From Lasiosphaeris hirsuta (Eukaryota; Ascomycota; Sordariomycetes; Sordariales; Lasiosphaeriaceae), in NCBI GenBank assembly GCA_030549175.1, contig JAUKUA010000002.1, forward strand, positions 5,642,001 through 5,706,000: DNA of 64,000 nt, in the 5' to 3' direction. Every line of letters starts with the position of its first letter. Within the stretch, counting starts at the first letter, position 1. This document shows, one piece after another, positions 35,620 through 46,869 of the stretch. The notes beneath the pieces were generated by a model. It saw only the letters and a program-made list of their open reading frames with translations. It did no database searches and had not been told where the DNA came from. The translations under genes and the position numbers were made by a program.

Positions 35620-35758
35620 GAACAAGGGGGTGAAAAAGTGGAAGGGGCCACAAAAGGGGTCATCAAAATTGCAATATCCAAAAAGAAAAAAAAAAAAAAA
35701 AAAAAAAAAGGCATCAAAAAAGGGCATCAAAAGGGATATATTCATGACTCAAAAACCA

Positions 35759-37640
35759 TCAATTCGAATATATATCCAAAGTCCTCTTTGTCCTCAAATC
35801 CATCTCCCTCCCCCTGCCCCCCAACCTCGCCACATCAACCCTTCCAACCAGCCAGGCCGCCAGTACCATCAACCCCGCCTGCACCCCGGACGCCGCACAC
35901 AGCACCGCGGCAAACGCAGCAGGCAGCTCCAGCACCAACCGGACGCCCTGCCTCGGCTGCGCGCCCGGCACGAGCACCCGGGGGTTCGTCTGCGCCGCGG
36001 CTGCCACCACGCCCGCGGCAAACTTGGCCATCATGTGGCCCATGCCCACAGCGCTATTATTCTGCGCCTCGCCGAACTGCAGCCCGAACGGGTACGACGT
36101 GTACTCGGCGCGCGCGCCGTCCGGCGGCGCGTAGTACTGCGCCGCCGGGGTGGTGCTCGTGATCTGGCCCGACAGCGCGATGGCCTGCGCGGCGACGGCC
36201 GCCTCGGCCTCGGCCAGCCGGCCCGTCGGGTCCGTCACCGTCACGTTGCACTCGTAGTAGAAGACGGCGGATGAAGGGTGCACGAAGGAGTCTGGTGCGG
36301 GTGGGCCCGCCATCGGCTCCAGCGCGTGCACCGTGCTGCAGCCGGGGCCGCAGGCGCCGGTGCTCGCGGTCTGGATGTTGAGCTGCGGCGCTGTGAGGTA
36401 GTAGATGGACTCGACGCCCATGGCGATGAGGGGGAAGGCGACGGTGCGGTTGTTGGTGGCGTGGCGGATGGTGACGACCTGCGTGGTTGTGTTGGTGGCT
36501 AGGTCGTAGGGTGGGGTGGCGCAGACGGCCGACGCCGTCACCGAGGCGTTGGTGTGCACCGAGAGGAAGTTGAAGGCGCCGAAGACGACTGAGGGTGCTG
36601 AGTTGACATAGACGTACTCCCAGTGGTCGGTCTGGTCCCAGAGCGAGAAGGGGTACTTGGCGACGGGCTGGTTCGTCAGGGGCTCGGGCGGGAGGGTCGA
36701 GTAGTTGTAGCTCCCGCCAATGTCGCCGAGGATGTGGGCCGCGTACGACTGCGGGCCCTCGCCGTCGTTGAAGCGCCCTGGCCGCGCGAACTTGCTCATG
36801 TCGGGGATGGCGACCATGTCGTTGGGGTTGGAGGTGACGTAGATGTCCTGGATCCCCGGGTCGCCTTTGTAGGTGAGGCCGAGGGCGGAGATGGCGGCTT
36901 GCAGCGCCTACATGAAGTTAGTAAAGTGGAATCCAACCCGTAACGACTATGATAGGTTACCGCGCACGAGATTCAGAACTATCCACAACGCGCAAACAGT
37001 CTTGACGGCGGGCTGGGGTGACCGCCAAAGCACACCCGCAAGTGACATGAGACTGTGCAGCTCAATCTGAGGTTTGAGTCGTCAGCATCGCTTCCAGGCT
37101 CGACATTGCCAGGTCAGGGTTGTATACCTCATCGACGATCGTGTATCCCTTGCCCAAGAACCACCACCGCATATGAATCGCAGTCTCCTTCAACGAGCCG
37201 GCAAGGTTGAGGCCCAGCGCTATGCTGATGGCGACAACCAGTGCATCAAACGTCGACTTCTGATCCATACTCAACGTCCGACCTGAATACAACCAAATAG
37301 CGATGTAGTAAAGCGCACTGAAAAGCGCGCCAGTAAGCCATCTTACCACCCCAGCCCAAACAAAGCGGCGGGTGAACCCTTGGGCTGGTATGCTTGGGTA
37401 CGAGCGGCGCTGTTCGAGTTCGTTTCCGAAAGTCGAAGTCGTTTGTATCCTGTCGTGCTGCGCATAGTTCTCGTAAGGGCTCTCAAAAGGGTTGGGCCGG
37501 GAGTCATAGGCTGTTGGCGTGCTGATGTGGTGATTGAAGGCAAGCGCTTCTTGACTGGATTCCTGGTTGAAGTTTCGCCATGGCGAAGCTCTGTCTCGGC
37601 GCCCGCCAAAAGGTCGAGACATGGCTGACGGTATTCGCAT
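35759..37640 (-). CDS. Multi-pass membrane protein with large extracellular domain, unknown function
   Basis: Minus-strand exons 37640-37128, 37066-36968, 36907-35759; 586 residues. Introns: 37067-37127 (GTATAC, GCTGAC, CAG) and 36908-36967 (GTGCGC, TTTACTAAC, TAG). The middle exon matters, because it restores a hydrophobic helix (VCALWIVLNLALQAAISALGL) across the second junction. After a polar N terminus come TM-like helices VWAGVVRWLTGALFSALYYIAIWLY and FDALVVAISIALGLNLAG, the joined helix, then about 300 residues rich in NxS/T sites and a C-terminal helix (FAAVLCAASGVQAGLMVLAAWLVG). The layout resembles widespread fungal membrane proteins of unknown role. No enzymatic motif is visible. The ATG at 37622 is an alternative start. 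Confidence 0.82.
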
Positions 37641-38263
37641 AAATTCGCGTCGTTTTCACGGTGGAAAACATGCTGACCTGATTGATGCTGCTGTCGACAA
37701 TGTTTAAGGTTCTCATCAGCTAATATAATTATAGGGCAGCGAGAATGTTCTCCAAACAGGTTCCCTCAACAAGCGCCTCATACGTGGTACAGCCTCCCTG
37801 TCAGGTGCTGCAGACCAGTCGTGCGTGGTTGCTAATTCGGGGTGGCGAGGGGGTTGCTGTCTTGGCCAATCACGGCTCCTGTGGCCGGCCATCTTCCAGC
37901 GATCTCCATTCCTTCTGTCGCGGCCCAGAGGTGGGTTCGCTTCGCCACCACAGCTGAGAGGCACCAAACTGCCATTTGCTGCGAATGCGACAGACCTGAC
38001 ACGGTGGCGTAAGCATTTCGTCCAATCTCTCCGAGCTGGCTACCGATCCGCTGCACCCCCGTGGTCGCCTGCACACGACAACACAAGCACGACAAGTTAG
38101 AGAGACTGCAGCCAGTAGAGAGGGGGGAAACCCGGCATAACCCCGCTCCCGAACTCGTCAGCAACATAGACCATAACCACACATTTCAGTTGAGTACAGT
38201 AAGTCGCAAAAGTTTCAATCGCTGACAAATGTAAAACGATGCTAACATATTACAACACACAGC
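37641..38263. other. Intergenic
   Basis: No frame with recognisable coding features. Confidence 0.55.
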
Positions 38264-39326
38264 TCATCGGCCCATCTTCATCATCTTGACACTCTCAACA
38301 TAGTCGCCCGTCCCATTACTCGGATCCGCGTCCTTGGGCTGGCACGCGCTGCCCGCCTTGCCCTCCCCCCTCGCGCCGTCAATGCGCATCCACTTCCTGC
38401 GATCCGTCGCCTTCAACAGGTTAGTCTGCGCATCATCAAACCAGCCGTTGATGAAATCCCCATGGAGGCAAGCCCCCTCACCAATCTGCGACTCTCATTA
38501 GCACGGCATAAAGAAATCACAACTTCCAGGTCAGGCGCTGGTATACTCACATCCCCACAAGCCAACTTCAAAGGCGGCACGCCCGTCCACCCCTCAGGGA
38601 TGATACTCCGCACATCATAACGGATCGAGAACCGCAACTGCGGCATCCGCTTCATCCCGGGGGCACACCGGCCGCCGTTCGCTGCCGCATAGCCGTACTT
38701 CTTGATGTCAGAGGGATCCACGCAGTCGGGGAAGCGCAGGATGGCCTGGATGTGGGTGCCGCACGTCACGCGCGGCAGGCTCGCGCGCGGTCGCGTCTGC
38801 CGGTCCTCGGGCCCGTTCTCGCACCACCACGTGATGCCCGTCAGGCTCTCGTCCACGTCGGCCTGACTCTTGGCGCTGGCGTTGCCGGCCACGGCGTAGA
38901 AGTCGCGCGGGAACGGGATCTCGGCCTTGTCGATGTTCTCGTAGTACGTGCTGAACATGACCGGGTTCACCTCGGTGTAGTTGTCGCCCGCGACGTGGTA
39001 GAGGGTCGGGGCCCCTGGGTGAGGGGTTAGTAGCGGGGGAGAGAGAGGACGGGAGGGTGGAGAGGAGGGGGGGGGTTGGAGGACGGACAGTAGACGGAGA
39101 GGTCGTTTGGGTTTTCGCCCGAGGCGCATCCCTGCTGCAGTTGCTCGGTTGTCGGTAGGTCTTTGGTGACCACGTCGGAGCCGTAGAAGGAGTGCATGTG
39201 CGACTTGTATTTGCCCGGGAGCACGATCGGGTCGATGTTCTTCACCATGAAGCGCTTGTGCCGGATGTCGGTGTAAGCGGCCGCTGTCGCCGCCAGGAGG
39301 GCGACCAAGGTGAGGGTGTTGCGCAT
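38264..39326 (-). CDS. Secreted DUF1996 protein
   Basis: Minus-strand exons 39326-39089, 39014-38551, 38485-38264; 307 residues. Splice sites restore the family motif SVYWAPTLY, with Trp split across the first intron. A signal peptide (MRNTLTLVALLAATAAA) is followed by the DUF1996 hallmarks: KSHMHSFYGSD (family form HxHxFxG), GENPNDLSVYWAPTLY, WWCENGP, CGTHIQAILRFPDC and a terminal CGD...GACLHGDFINGW. DUF1996 proteins are secreted, common in filamentous ascomycetes and biochemically uncharacterised; the conserved His/Asp set suggests metal or carbohydrate binding, but that is not shown. Confidence 0.92.
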
Positions 39327-40219
39327 CGTGATCACCGGGCTAGGTCGTCGTCGTCCAAGTCCGCCGTGCAAAACGTGAGGAGGGTGACGTCCAAGGCGGG
39401 GTGGAGAGTTGATATAACTCCCGGCAAGTAGGCCAAGGATTCCCCAGAGGTAAATGCCATATTGCAGCGACAGGGTAATGCTTGGCAGTATTTCCGTGGA
39501 TATACGGGCAATATAGGGGGTTCCTGTAGGCCGGTTATTACTAACCTTCAACCTTAGCACAGTTTGCCAAGCCATCAATGTGTCGAGATATATATTGATG
39601 GGCCGTACCCACCCCACGAATGGGAATCATGGGCACTGTCTCCCGTGTATTACCGTCGGCTTTGAGATAATGCAGGTCAGCAAGACAAAAGCCCACCAAT
39701 GCCCCATTACCACCTTTACACCTCGGCGGGGGCTTTGACGGTATACAGCATCATTTGAACTTCAGTCAAAACCTCGTATTTCGTGTGAACCGGCTTCGGA
39801 GCAGGGCTGTTGTTTCATGACTCGTTAGTTTGTTGCACTCTGGAGTCTAGGCTGGAGTTGGATGCCGTAGATAAAGGCGAGTTTGTATGAAATGAAGACG
39901 GGATAAAGGAAAGCAGTCCTCTGCTATCATCTCTACGCAGCAGTTTCAACTTCCGTCCGCACATCTCGATAGCTCCGGGACCTGGGTGCGAGTGTCGCGA
40001 TATTGTGCCTGCTAGTGCTGAGCCAGTGTCTGAGTGCCAGAGCAGCTTGCCAATATTCCGAGGCGAGTTAAGGCAGTTGAAACAATGAAGTGAACGCCTA
40101 CCGGTGCATTGACCTCTGTTTTCCCTGTTGGAGTCGTCGGCTCCTTGTGAACCCTTTCAAGCAACCCACCGGGGCACGTCATGGTGCAGTCTAGCAAGAT
40201 GACCATTTATCAATCAGTA
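39327..40219. other. Intergenic, DUF1996 promoter side
   Basis: No supported gene. Confidence 0.55.
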
Positions 40220-40307
40220 GGCCCGCTGGCCAAATGGTAAGGCGTCTGATTTCGGTTACTGAAATCATAAACTCAGAAGATTGTGCGTTCGAGCCGCACG
40301 TGGGTCG
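40220..40307 (+). tRNA. tRNA-Arg(UCG) with 16-nt intron
   Basis: The sequence folds as a cloverleaf. The acceptor stem is 40220-40226 with 40300-40306 (7 pairs, two G-U). The D-arm is GCC/GGC, the anticodon stem TCTGA/TCAGA, and the T-arm GTGCG-TTCGAGC-CGCAC. The anticodon TCG is at 40252-40254. A 16-nt intron (40256-40271) lies at the canonical position after base 37. A run of five T at 40317-40321, shortly downstream, fits Pol III termination. Confidence 0.85.
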
Positions 40308-40845
40308 AAACTACTATTTTTGGTATGCAGAGCATCGTCAATCGTTTTTACACATTCGGACAAATCCAGGTTCAAAACATTGACACAATATGCGAAACCG
40401 AATTGGTGCTTGAGACTATATAAATTTGATGTCTTGATGGCTTCGGTGCGCCAGTGTTTTTCAGCCAACCAAATCATGCATGCAACCACTGCGACCTCAC
40501 TCTATCGTAAACCTCGCTCTCTTCTTGGACTCGGAGGAAGAATGCGCCCATTGCTACCGGCATTGAAGTTCCGCTATAGAGAGTCAAACCCCACAGGCGA
40601 AAAAGAATGCGACGGAAAAATAAGTCCCAGCACGGAGGAACAAGCGACAATCCGGGGGCGGCAAATTGATAAATCGGCTTTACCCGATGCTGCGTCATTC
40701 CTGGGGATAAAGAGGTCGCGGCACTTCAGTTGCCAGACGACCAGAGCTGTTGTTCTACCCGTCGAGCTGGCATATGCGAATCACTCATCAATCGCATCAG
40801 CTTATTGGTCCGATCCGTTCGATAAAGCCAAACCCGGTTTTGATC
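40308..40845. other. Intergenic, promoter side of the lyase
   Basis: Short tract between the tRNA and the rhamnogalacturonan lyase; an open frame (40281-40904) starts inside the tRNA and has no family resemblance. Confidence 0.5.
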
Positions 40846-42698
40846 ATGAGGTCGGCGGCAGTATCAGGGGCCATTGTGGCCTGGGCCATGGGGAGAGCAG
40901 TTGATGCAGCCTTTGGTGTGACGACCAAGAGCAACTCGTTTAGCGTTGACACAAATGCCGGGTTGACGTTTGATGTTAGCAAGTGGGTTCTGGCTCGTGA
41001 TGTCTTCCACCATCTCTTACGACTCGGAGCACTAACAAAACCGCCAGGAGCAATGGCGACATCACCAACCTCCTGTACAAAGGCATGCAGTACCAGGGAA
41101 CCTCCAAAATGACCCAGATCAACTCGGGCCTGGGGACCTCCAAAGTCACCACCGACACCATCAACGGCCATGTGCGAATCACCGTTACCGGCGGGTCCCA
41201 GCCCCTGACGCACTACTACGTGATCAAGCCGGATGACCCCACCATCTACATGGCGACTTACATCACCGGCGAGATCAGCCCGGGCGAGCTCCGGTTTCTG
41301 GCACGTCTCAAGCGCTCCGCCGTCCCCAATGGGTGGCACGGCGATGCTGCTAATTTGGACGGATGCACTGCCTTTGAGGGCAAGGACACGTTCAAGTGCC
41401 CGAATGGGCAGACGCGGTGTAAGATGTACACGGCGGATCGTTTCATTGATGATCAGGTGCACGGAGTGACGGGGAATGTGAGTACAGGGGGGGGGGATAC
41501 TGCCAGACCTAGATGCTAATGAGTTGACGGTAGAATGTTGGCATCTGGCTCATCATGCCGGGAACTGCCTACGAAACCTCATCTGGTGGCCCGTTCATGC
41601 GGGACATCAACACGCAGAGTGGTGATGACCAGGAGCTGTACTGGTACATGAATAGTGGCCATGTCAGGACAGAGCCGTGGAGATATGGCTTGATGGGGCC
41701 ATATGCCATGCGCTTCACGTAGGCTTACTTACACCCACACTCGGTCCTTTAGATGGCCCCACTCACATTGCGACAGCACCGGGGCCAAACCATCAGCCAA
41801 CCTCGACACGAGCTTCTTCGAATCCCTGTCCATCCAAGGCTACGTCCCTGCCAGCAAGCGCGGCAGCGTATCCGGGACCGCAACGGGCGTCGCCAACGGC
41901 TTCCAAGCCGTCCTGCACTGGTACAACAATGCCTCGCAGTACTGGGCGATCGCCGACAACAGCACCGGCAGCTACACCTCCCCCCTGATGAAGCCGGGCA
42001 CGTACACGATGAAGCTCTACCGGGGCGAGTTCCCGATCGCGCAGGACTCGGTGACCGTCAGCGCGGGCGCCAAGACGTCCAAGAACATCGCCTCCACCGA
42101 GGCCAGCCCGTCGGTGGTGTGGCGCATCGGCAACTTCGACGGGCAGCCCTTCGAGCTCAAGAACGGCGACAAGATCGAGCGCATGCACCCCGAGGACGTG
42201 CGCATGGGGTCGTGGGGCGGCAGCTACACCGTGGGCAAGTCGTCGCCCAAGGACTTCCCCATGGCCCTTTTCTCCAAGAAGGGCGGCGATGCCACCGTTA
42301 CGTTCAACGTGGTGGCCAACCAGGCCAAGGCCGAGACGACGCTCCGCGTCGGCACGACCTTGTCGTTCAAGGGCGGTCGGCCGTCGGTCAAGATTGGCAG
42401 TTGGACGGGCAAGGATCCCGGCGCACCGGTAGGTATTTCTCGCTTGTTATTATGAGGGGGGGCCGGCTAACATCTGGTTTAGAAACTCATCGATTCGCGT
42501 GGTGTCACGAGGGGTGCGTACCGTGGCTATGGAGAGGTGTATACATGGAAGGTTCCCGCCGGTACTCTGCGCGAGGGGTCAAACACGTTGACATTGGGTG
42601 TCTCGGGGTCTGGGGATGCAAATTTTTTGAGTGCCAATTACATCATAGACGCGGTCGAGCTGCAAGGGCTGGCGGGCGCGGATAGTCCTCGCACTTGA
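40846..42698 (+). CDS. Secreted rhamnogalacturonan lyase, polysaccharide lyase family 4
   Basis: Five exons: 40846-40982, 41048-41477, 41534-41718, 41777-42428, 42483-42698; 539 residues, close to the family's usual length. A signal peptide ([21 protein letters not shown]) is followed by the PL4 N-terminal beta-sandwich ([41 protein letters not shown], read in parts), then the middle domain, a fibronectin-like segment ([32 protein letters not shown]) and a carbohydrate-binding C-terminal domain ([11 protein letters not shown]). The enzyme cleaves alpha-1,4 bonds of the rhamnogalacturonan-I backbone of pectin by beta-elimination. It points to growth on plant material. All introns are 54-65 bp with good signals and no lesion is seen. 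Confidence 0.93.
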
Positions 42699-42854
42699 GG
42701 GAATGGAAACATTTGATGGGATCAATATTGGTAGAGGTCTTTTTTTTCTTCTTTTTTTTTTTTCGCCTTTGGCGCAAAAATGCATGCGGATTCTATTTGG
42801 GCTGCTGTATTATTCAACAAAAAACAGACAATTGAAGTTGAAGAGAGAAACATC

Positions 42855-43391
42855 TCAGATCAGGTCTGATCGGTATCTGTCATTCTCACTCGCCTCGCTG
42901 TTGAGATGTTGGCCATTGGCGCTGTGATTATGATCACTGCTGTTGGGATGTTGGCCGTTGCCGCTGTGATTATGGCCGTTGTCGTTGTGATCATAACCAT
43001 TACCGCTAGCGCGCTTCAACGACTTGAGTCGTTCCCGCGCCAACGCTCTCTGCTCCAGTATCGAGATGAGACGTGCAACCACACGAGATGTGGCTCTCAT
43101 GGCCTCCTCCACACCGCTAGTCTCCCTGGCATGCAGGTCGTTGATTCTGCTAAGCAGTGTTCCAACGCTTTGGCCTCGAGCCATGAAAATCGACACTCCG
43201 TTTCTTTCGAGGTGGTTGGCCATGTAGTATTGCGAGAGCTCGATCTTGGCCCCTTCCTCCTCCTGGCTGTCCTCGTATTCTATACCGGTACCATCGATGT
43301 AGAAATTGACTTGGGTGACGGAATCGTAGAAGAAGATGCTGTCGGTGTCGTAGTGCACGACCATGTGCATGGGTCCCTCAAGCACTGGCAT
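42855..43391 (-). CDS. Small hypothetical protein with His/Asn/Gly repeat tail
   Basis: A single frame of 178 residues from ATG 43391. The N-terminal part (VHYDTDSIFFYDSVTQVNFYIDG) looks like beta strands. The middle is helical with Arg/Glu pairs and a possible short coiled coil (EEAMRATSRVVARLISILEQRALARERL). The tail holds two tandem 14-residue units of the type HNHSxNGQHxNSx, encoded by a 42-bp DNA repeat. No signal peptide or recognised family. Coding status is supported by length and sensible secondary structure only; an upstream exon is possible. The His-rich tail might bind metal, but that is a guess. Confidence 0.55.
   Translation of the reverse strand: MPVLEGPMHMVVHYDTDSIFFYDSVTQVNFYIDGTGIEYEDSQEEEGAKIELSQYYMANHLERNGVSIFMARGQSVGTLLSRINDLHARETSGVEEAMRATSRVVARLISILEQRALARERLKSLKRASGNGYDHNDNGHNHSGNGQHPNSSDHNHSANGQHLNSEASENDRYRSDLI
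42905..42988. repeat. 42-bp imperfect tandem duplication coding for a 14-residue His-rich repeat
   Basis: Units 42905-42946 and 42947-42988 both contain GATGTTGGCC and GCTGTGATTATG. In the minus frame they give the two HNHSxNGQHxNS repeats. Confidence 0.75.
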
Positions 43392-44159
43392 TGCTGAGTC
43401 CGAGGTCCGGGGCTTTCCTCGTTCCTTTGGGCGCCGTGGATTTTATGCTGTTACGGGACAGAGGAAGTTGAGGTGTTGGGTAGAATGAAGCGAAGGAACA
43501 CTTGCGATAACTGTATATAAAAGTGCACGAACCCATGGGTTGGGACAATAGCGAAAACAAAGACATTATTATGCTGCACATCACGCAGTGAGGTTGTCTG
43601 GCACAATCAGAACAAAGAAGTAAATTGAGCAGGCACACTCACCAGGGGGATGGGGAAATCGCTGCAACACTAGAACCGTGTATGTTCGCTCCTTCCCCAG
43701 TGTGTTTTCAGCACAGAAATGGGCGATTTCAAGCAATGTCAAACCCCTGAGATAAGAGCATAGACCCCCGTCCTCCTGCTGGGTAAGATATCTGACGGGT
43801 CTGCCATATAATTACATGGAAGGTTGGCCAGTGCTTGCACACAAAGACAATCCTGACGACACCCTGACTCGCCAGGGCCACCGTTCGATTCTTGTCCGAG
43901 GAAAATCTGTCCGGGGGTTCTGGTAGCCACCAGGTCACGGTACAACAAAAAAAAAAACAACAAAGAATACTACTTCAGATGTATATGCCCGAACCACGGC
44001 AATTCCAGGCATCAGGAAAATAGAGGAATCCCCTCTCACAAACAGCCCTTAGGCCTACAAGTCGCACGAAGGAGTTGTTAAGGGTAGAAAAATCACTAGC
44101 CTTGTCTAGAGCCAGCTTGTCGAAGTCCTTGACAGCTTATCTCTTCTTGTTGACGTCTC
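43392..44159. other. Intergenic
   Basis: No supported gene. A CGTTCGATTC-like stretch near 43880 recalls a tRNA T-arm, but no acceptor or anticodon stem can be built. Confidence 0.5.
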
Positions 44160-44660
44160 AGTATTCGCTGGAGAGGGGATCCGGGAGTGCGGCAGAGGTA
44201 ACGATCTGGTCGGGGTGTTCTAGGTCGAGGTATGGCTCAAGGTTCTAGGTGGCTTTACCGGATAATCGCCCTTCGACATACATTCGTCGGGCCTCATCAT
44301 CAGCGAAGTGGTCAGCATTCAGCTTCAGCTTATTAGTGACCTGTCGGTACCAAACAGCAAATTTGACCGTATCTTTGCCATCTTCTCCATAGAAGAGAGG
44401 AGCATCCGCCTGCTTCATGGACTTGCCGCTCGCGATTCTCGAGACCTCCGTACCTGGTGTAGTTCCGCGCCGATCGGCGGCGTGCGAGGTTGACTCCGTG
44501 GGAGAAGGCATTCGTTCTCTGGAAGTTCCGCGATCAGCAGAAGCACGTCGGATGGAAAGGACGGATTCGGCGAGGGCATCTTTCGCTTCGGCTAAGATGT
44601 CTTGGGTCTGGTTCAGATCGGTAAGGGCATTGGCAAGAGCCGCTGTCGCGTTCTCCTAAG
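44160..44660 (-). mobile_element. LTR-retrotransposon gag remnant
   Basis: The minus strand reads ENATAALANALTDLNQTQDI, then a Ser/Arg linker, then KFAVWYRQVTNKLKLNADHF and DDEARRMYVEGRLSG. This fits the helix-rich capsid region of fungal retrotransposon gag proteins (binding motif WxxxVxxKL...D..RxxYxxxRLxG). A TAG follows SGKAT, after which NLEPYLDLEH continues the frame to another stop at 44161. No protease, RT or LTR was found next to it, so this is an isolated relic. Confidence 0.6.
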
Positions 44661-45850
44661 CCGTCCGATCGTAGTAATGAAGCGATGCATTCTCATCAAG
44701 TTCGCCTCTTCATGCGAATCTCGGCAGCTTGCTCTATGGCCTCCTCGCTCCGCTCAGTCGAGGTCAACGAGAGGTCAACTGCTTTACATACTTACCAAGC
44801 GCAATTTTGCAGAAGCTCAATGAACGAGAGAGACGCTTTTCTCCACGGAGTTTTTATGTACCTTAGCTGGTTGGGAGAGTTGTGATGGTAGGTGAGGCCC
44901 TCAAACGGCAAACAGGGGTATGTACTGGGCCTGAATTTTAGTAGGGGGATCTCCTTATTAATTACCGCCTCTACTCACTCGAGTGGGATTTCGCAAGCGG
45001 AGCGCCCAGCCAAGGTTCTATTGGCCACCTCTTTTAGTAGCCAGTTGAATCGCACACCCACACCAGGGCCTCTCTGCAACTAGATGAGATAGTAGAAAAC
45101 CCTTGTAGTAGCGAATCAATAACGACTGTCCTCAAAGCCCAATCCAAACCACGTGCCACCTCCGAGTCCTCTCCCATCGCGCCAGCTAATTAACCAACAC
45201 CGCTCCTCTGGGCAGTCAGGGTCGTGAATCGTGAGAGGCAGCTGGACCTCTAGTCCGGGACCTGATGACGGCGCGAGTCAGTGACCAAACATTCTCAGTT
45301 TTAGGGACTCTTTAGATGCAGTAGTAGCTACCTGGACGAGGTAAAGATACCTAGTACCCGCCGAGGCCGTTTGTTCCGTTGTCATGATTGGCATAGAGCA
45401 CAGCGACGACCAACTTCCCAGTCGTTGCGGTGGCAGGCCGAATCGCGGGAGAGAACTTCTTCCACGGCTGCTCTTTCTCTTGGTAGGATGGATAAGGGGA
45501 TCTCAAGGCTGGGCTCGTTCCGACATCGGACGAGCCCTGTGTCGACAGCGACTCCACGCTCGGCGACTTAGATAGGGCTTGTTGTTCAGGGGTCTCCATG
45601 GCTGCAGGTCTTCGTTTGGATGGCGACCTTAGGTTCTGAAGTGGGTTTGATTTCTTGAGGCAGAATGTCGAGTCGTGTCCGGATGTTTGTGGCTCTGGTA
45701 GTTACTTGGTGAAAGACAAAAGTCGTCAGCACCCAACATTGATGAGCGAAGCACTGTGGAAGCTTTGCTGTGGGAAGAAAGGACGGGGGTAGAGATGTGA
45801 TGTTGAACACCTAAATAAATGCCACCATGCGGACTTCAAATGGGCCATCT
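44661..45850. other. Intergenic, degraded
   Basis: A short minus-strand frame (45351-45599, Ser/Pro-rich N-terminus-like) could be a truncated gene start but stands alone. The rest is non-coding and becomes AT-richer to the right. Confidence 0.45.
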
Positions 45851-46740
45851 AAACGGTTGTTTTTTACTAGCAAAGCGACCCGCTCAGTAGCCCCCAAATC
45901 TAGGCTCTTCTCCATCTTATGAAATAAGGGCCCTGAGAGTACGATTTGAAGGGGAAAAGCGTCCTCTGAGGTTATTTATAACCTCGCGTATATCCCTAGC
46001 CTTCTTAGGGGTATTTAGGAGTGATAGGGTAGTCGTGGTAGTGATAGGAGGGGTAGAGGGGTGTTTTTTTTTGGAGGGGGGGTATCTCTAATGTCTTAAG
46101 GTTATTTAGTGTTAGTCTAGTAATATTACTAGATTAAATGGTTATATATCAGCTTTCTATAAGCCGCTATATATTAGATACTAAATAGGCTTATTATGAG
46201 GTATCCCTGTAATAAAGGAGGAACCTTTGTTTATTAGCTAGTAACAATGCTTTATAGTGTGCTAACACCTTGGTATTTTACTAAAAGTATGTCTTGACAA
46301 AAGAGAAAATACTCTTATCTAAAGGTTAAGACTTGTAGGAGCTGTGAAAGGGTAGATATAAAAAAAAAAACGTAATTAAGGTAGCAAAGGTATATAAATT
46401 CATTAGAATCATATATACTTATTCGGTAAGAATCAGGAGGCGTTAGTAACTACGCCTAGCCGACTTCATTTCCGGTAAATAGATCTCTTTTACCTACTTA
46501 ATAACAATGTCATTGTTACTCTAGCCTATGGGAGAGCGGTCGTACTTTTAATTATAAATATCTTTATAATCCTTGTTTCGGTCTCCTACATGCCGTACTC
46601 GTCCATGTTGGCGATGTTACATAGGGTGATGTTTTTTGGCTTCTAGGGTTACGTGTAAACGCTCAAAGAAATCCTCGTATCTAGCCTTCGTGGAACCTTT
46701 GATCTTTCCAACAGTATACTTCTTTTCATTTTTACTCGTT
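45851..46740. repeat. AT-rich island, RIP-like
   Basis: Composition shifts to T/A with many TTA, TAA, TAT and TAG triplets (for example 46080-46580), no long frame on either strand, and GC-rich genes on both sides. This is typical of an ancient repeat after repeat-induced point mutation. I could not recognise the original element. Confidence 0.65.
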
Positions 46741-46869
46741 GGTGACGGCTTAGAAAAAGCACCCTGAGCAACTTTCACAAGTGGCTAAACAAGCGGGCAC
46801 TGAGAAATATGGGTTCGTTTTCGAAGGGGTGGTGCGAAAGACATAGCCTTTTATGCTAACGATCAAGGT

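Noticed and set aside
41753..42685. A 310-codon open frame on the plus strand
   Set aside because: It lies wholly inside the rhamnogalacturonan lyase in another frame and is Arg/Gln-rich, the usual shadow of a GC-rich gene.
43840..43910. Possible tRNA near a CGTTCGATTC stretch
   Set aside because: No acceptor, D or anticodon stem can be formed around it.
45351..45599. A Ser/Pro-rich 82-codon minus frame starting METPEQQALSK
   Set aside because: Looks like a gene start, but no following exon can be found in the AT-rich DNA downstream. Not enough to call.
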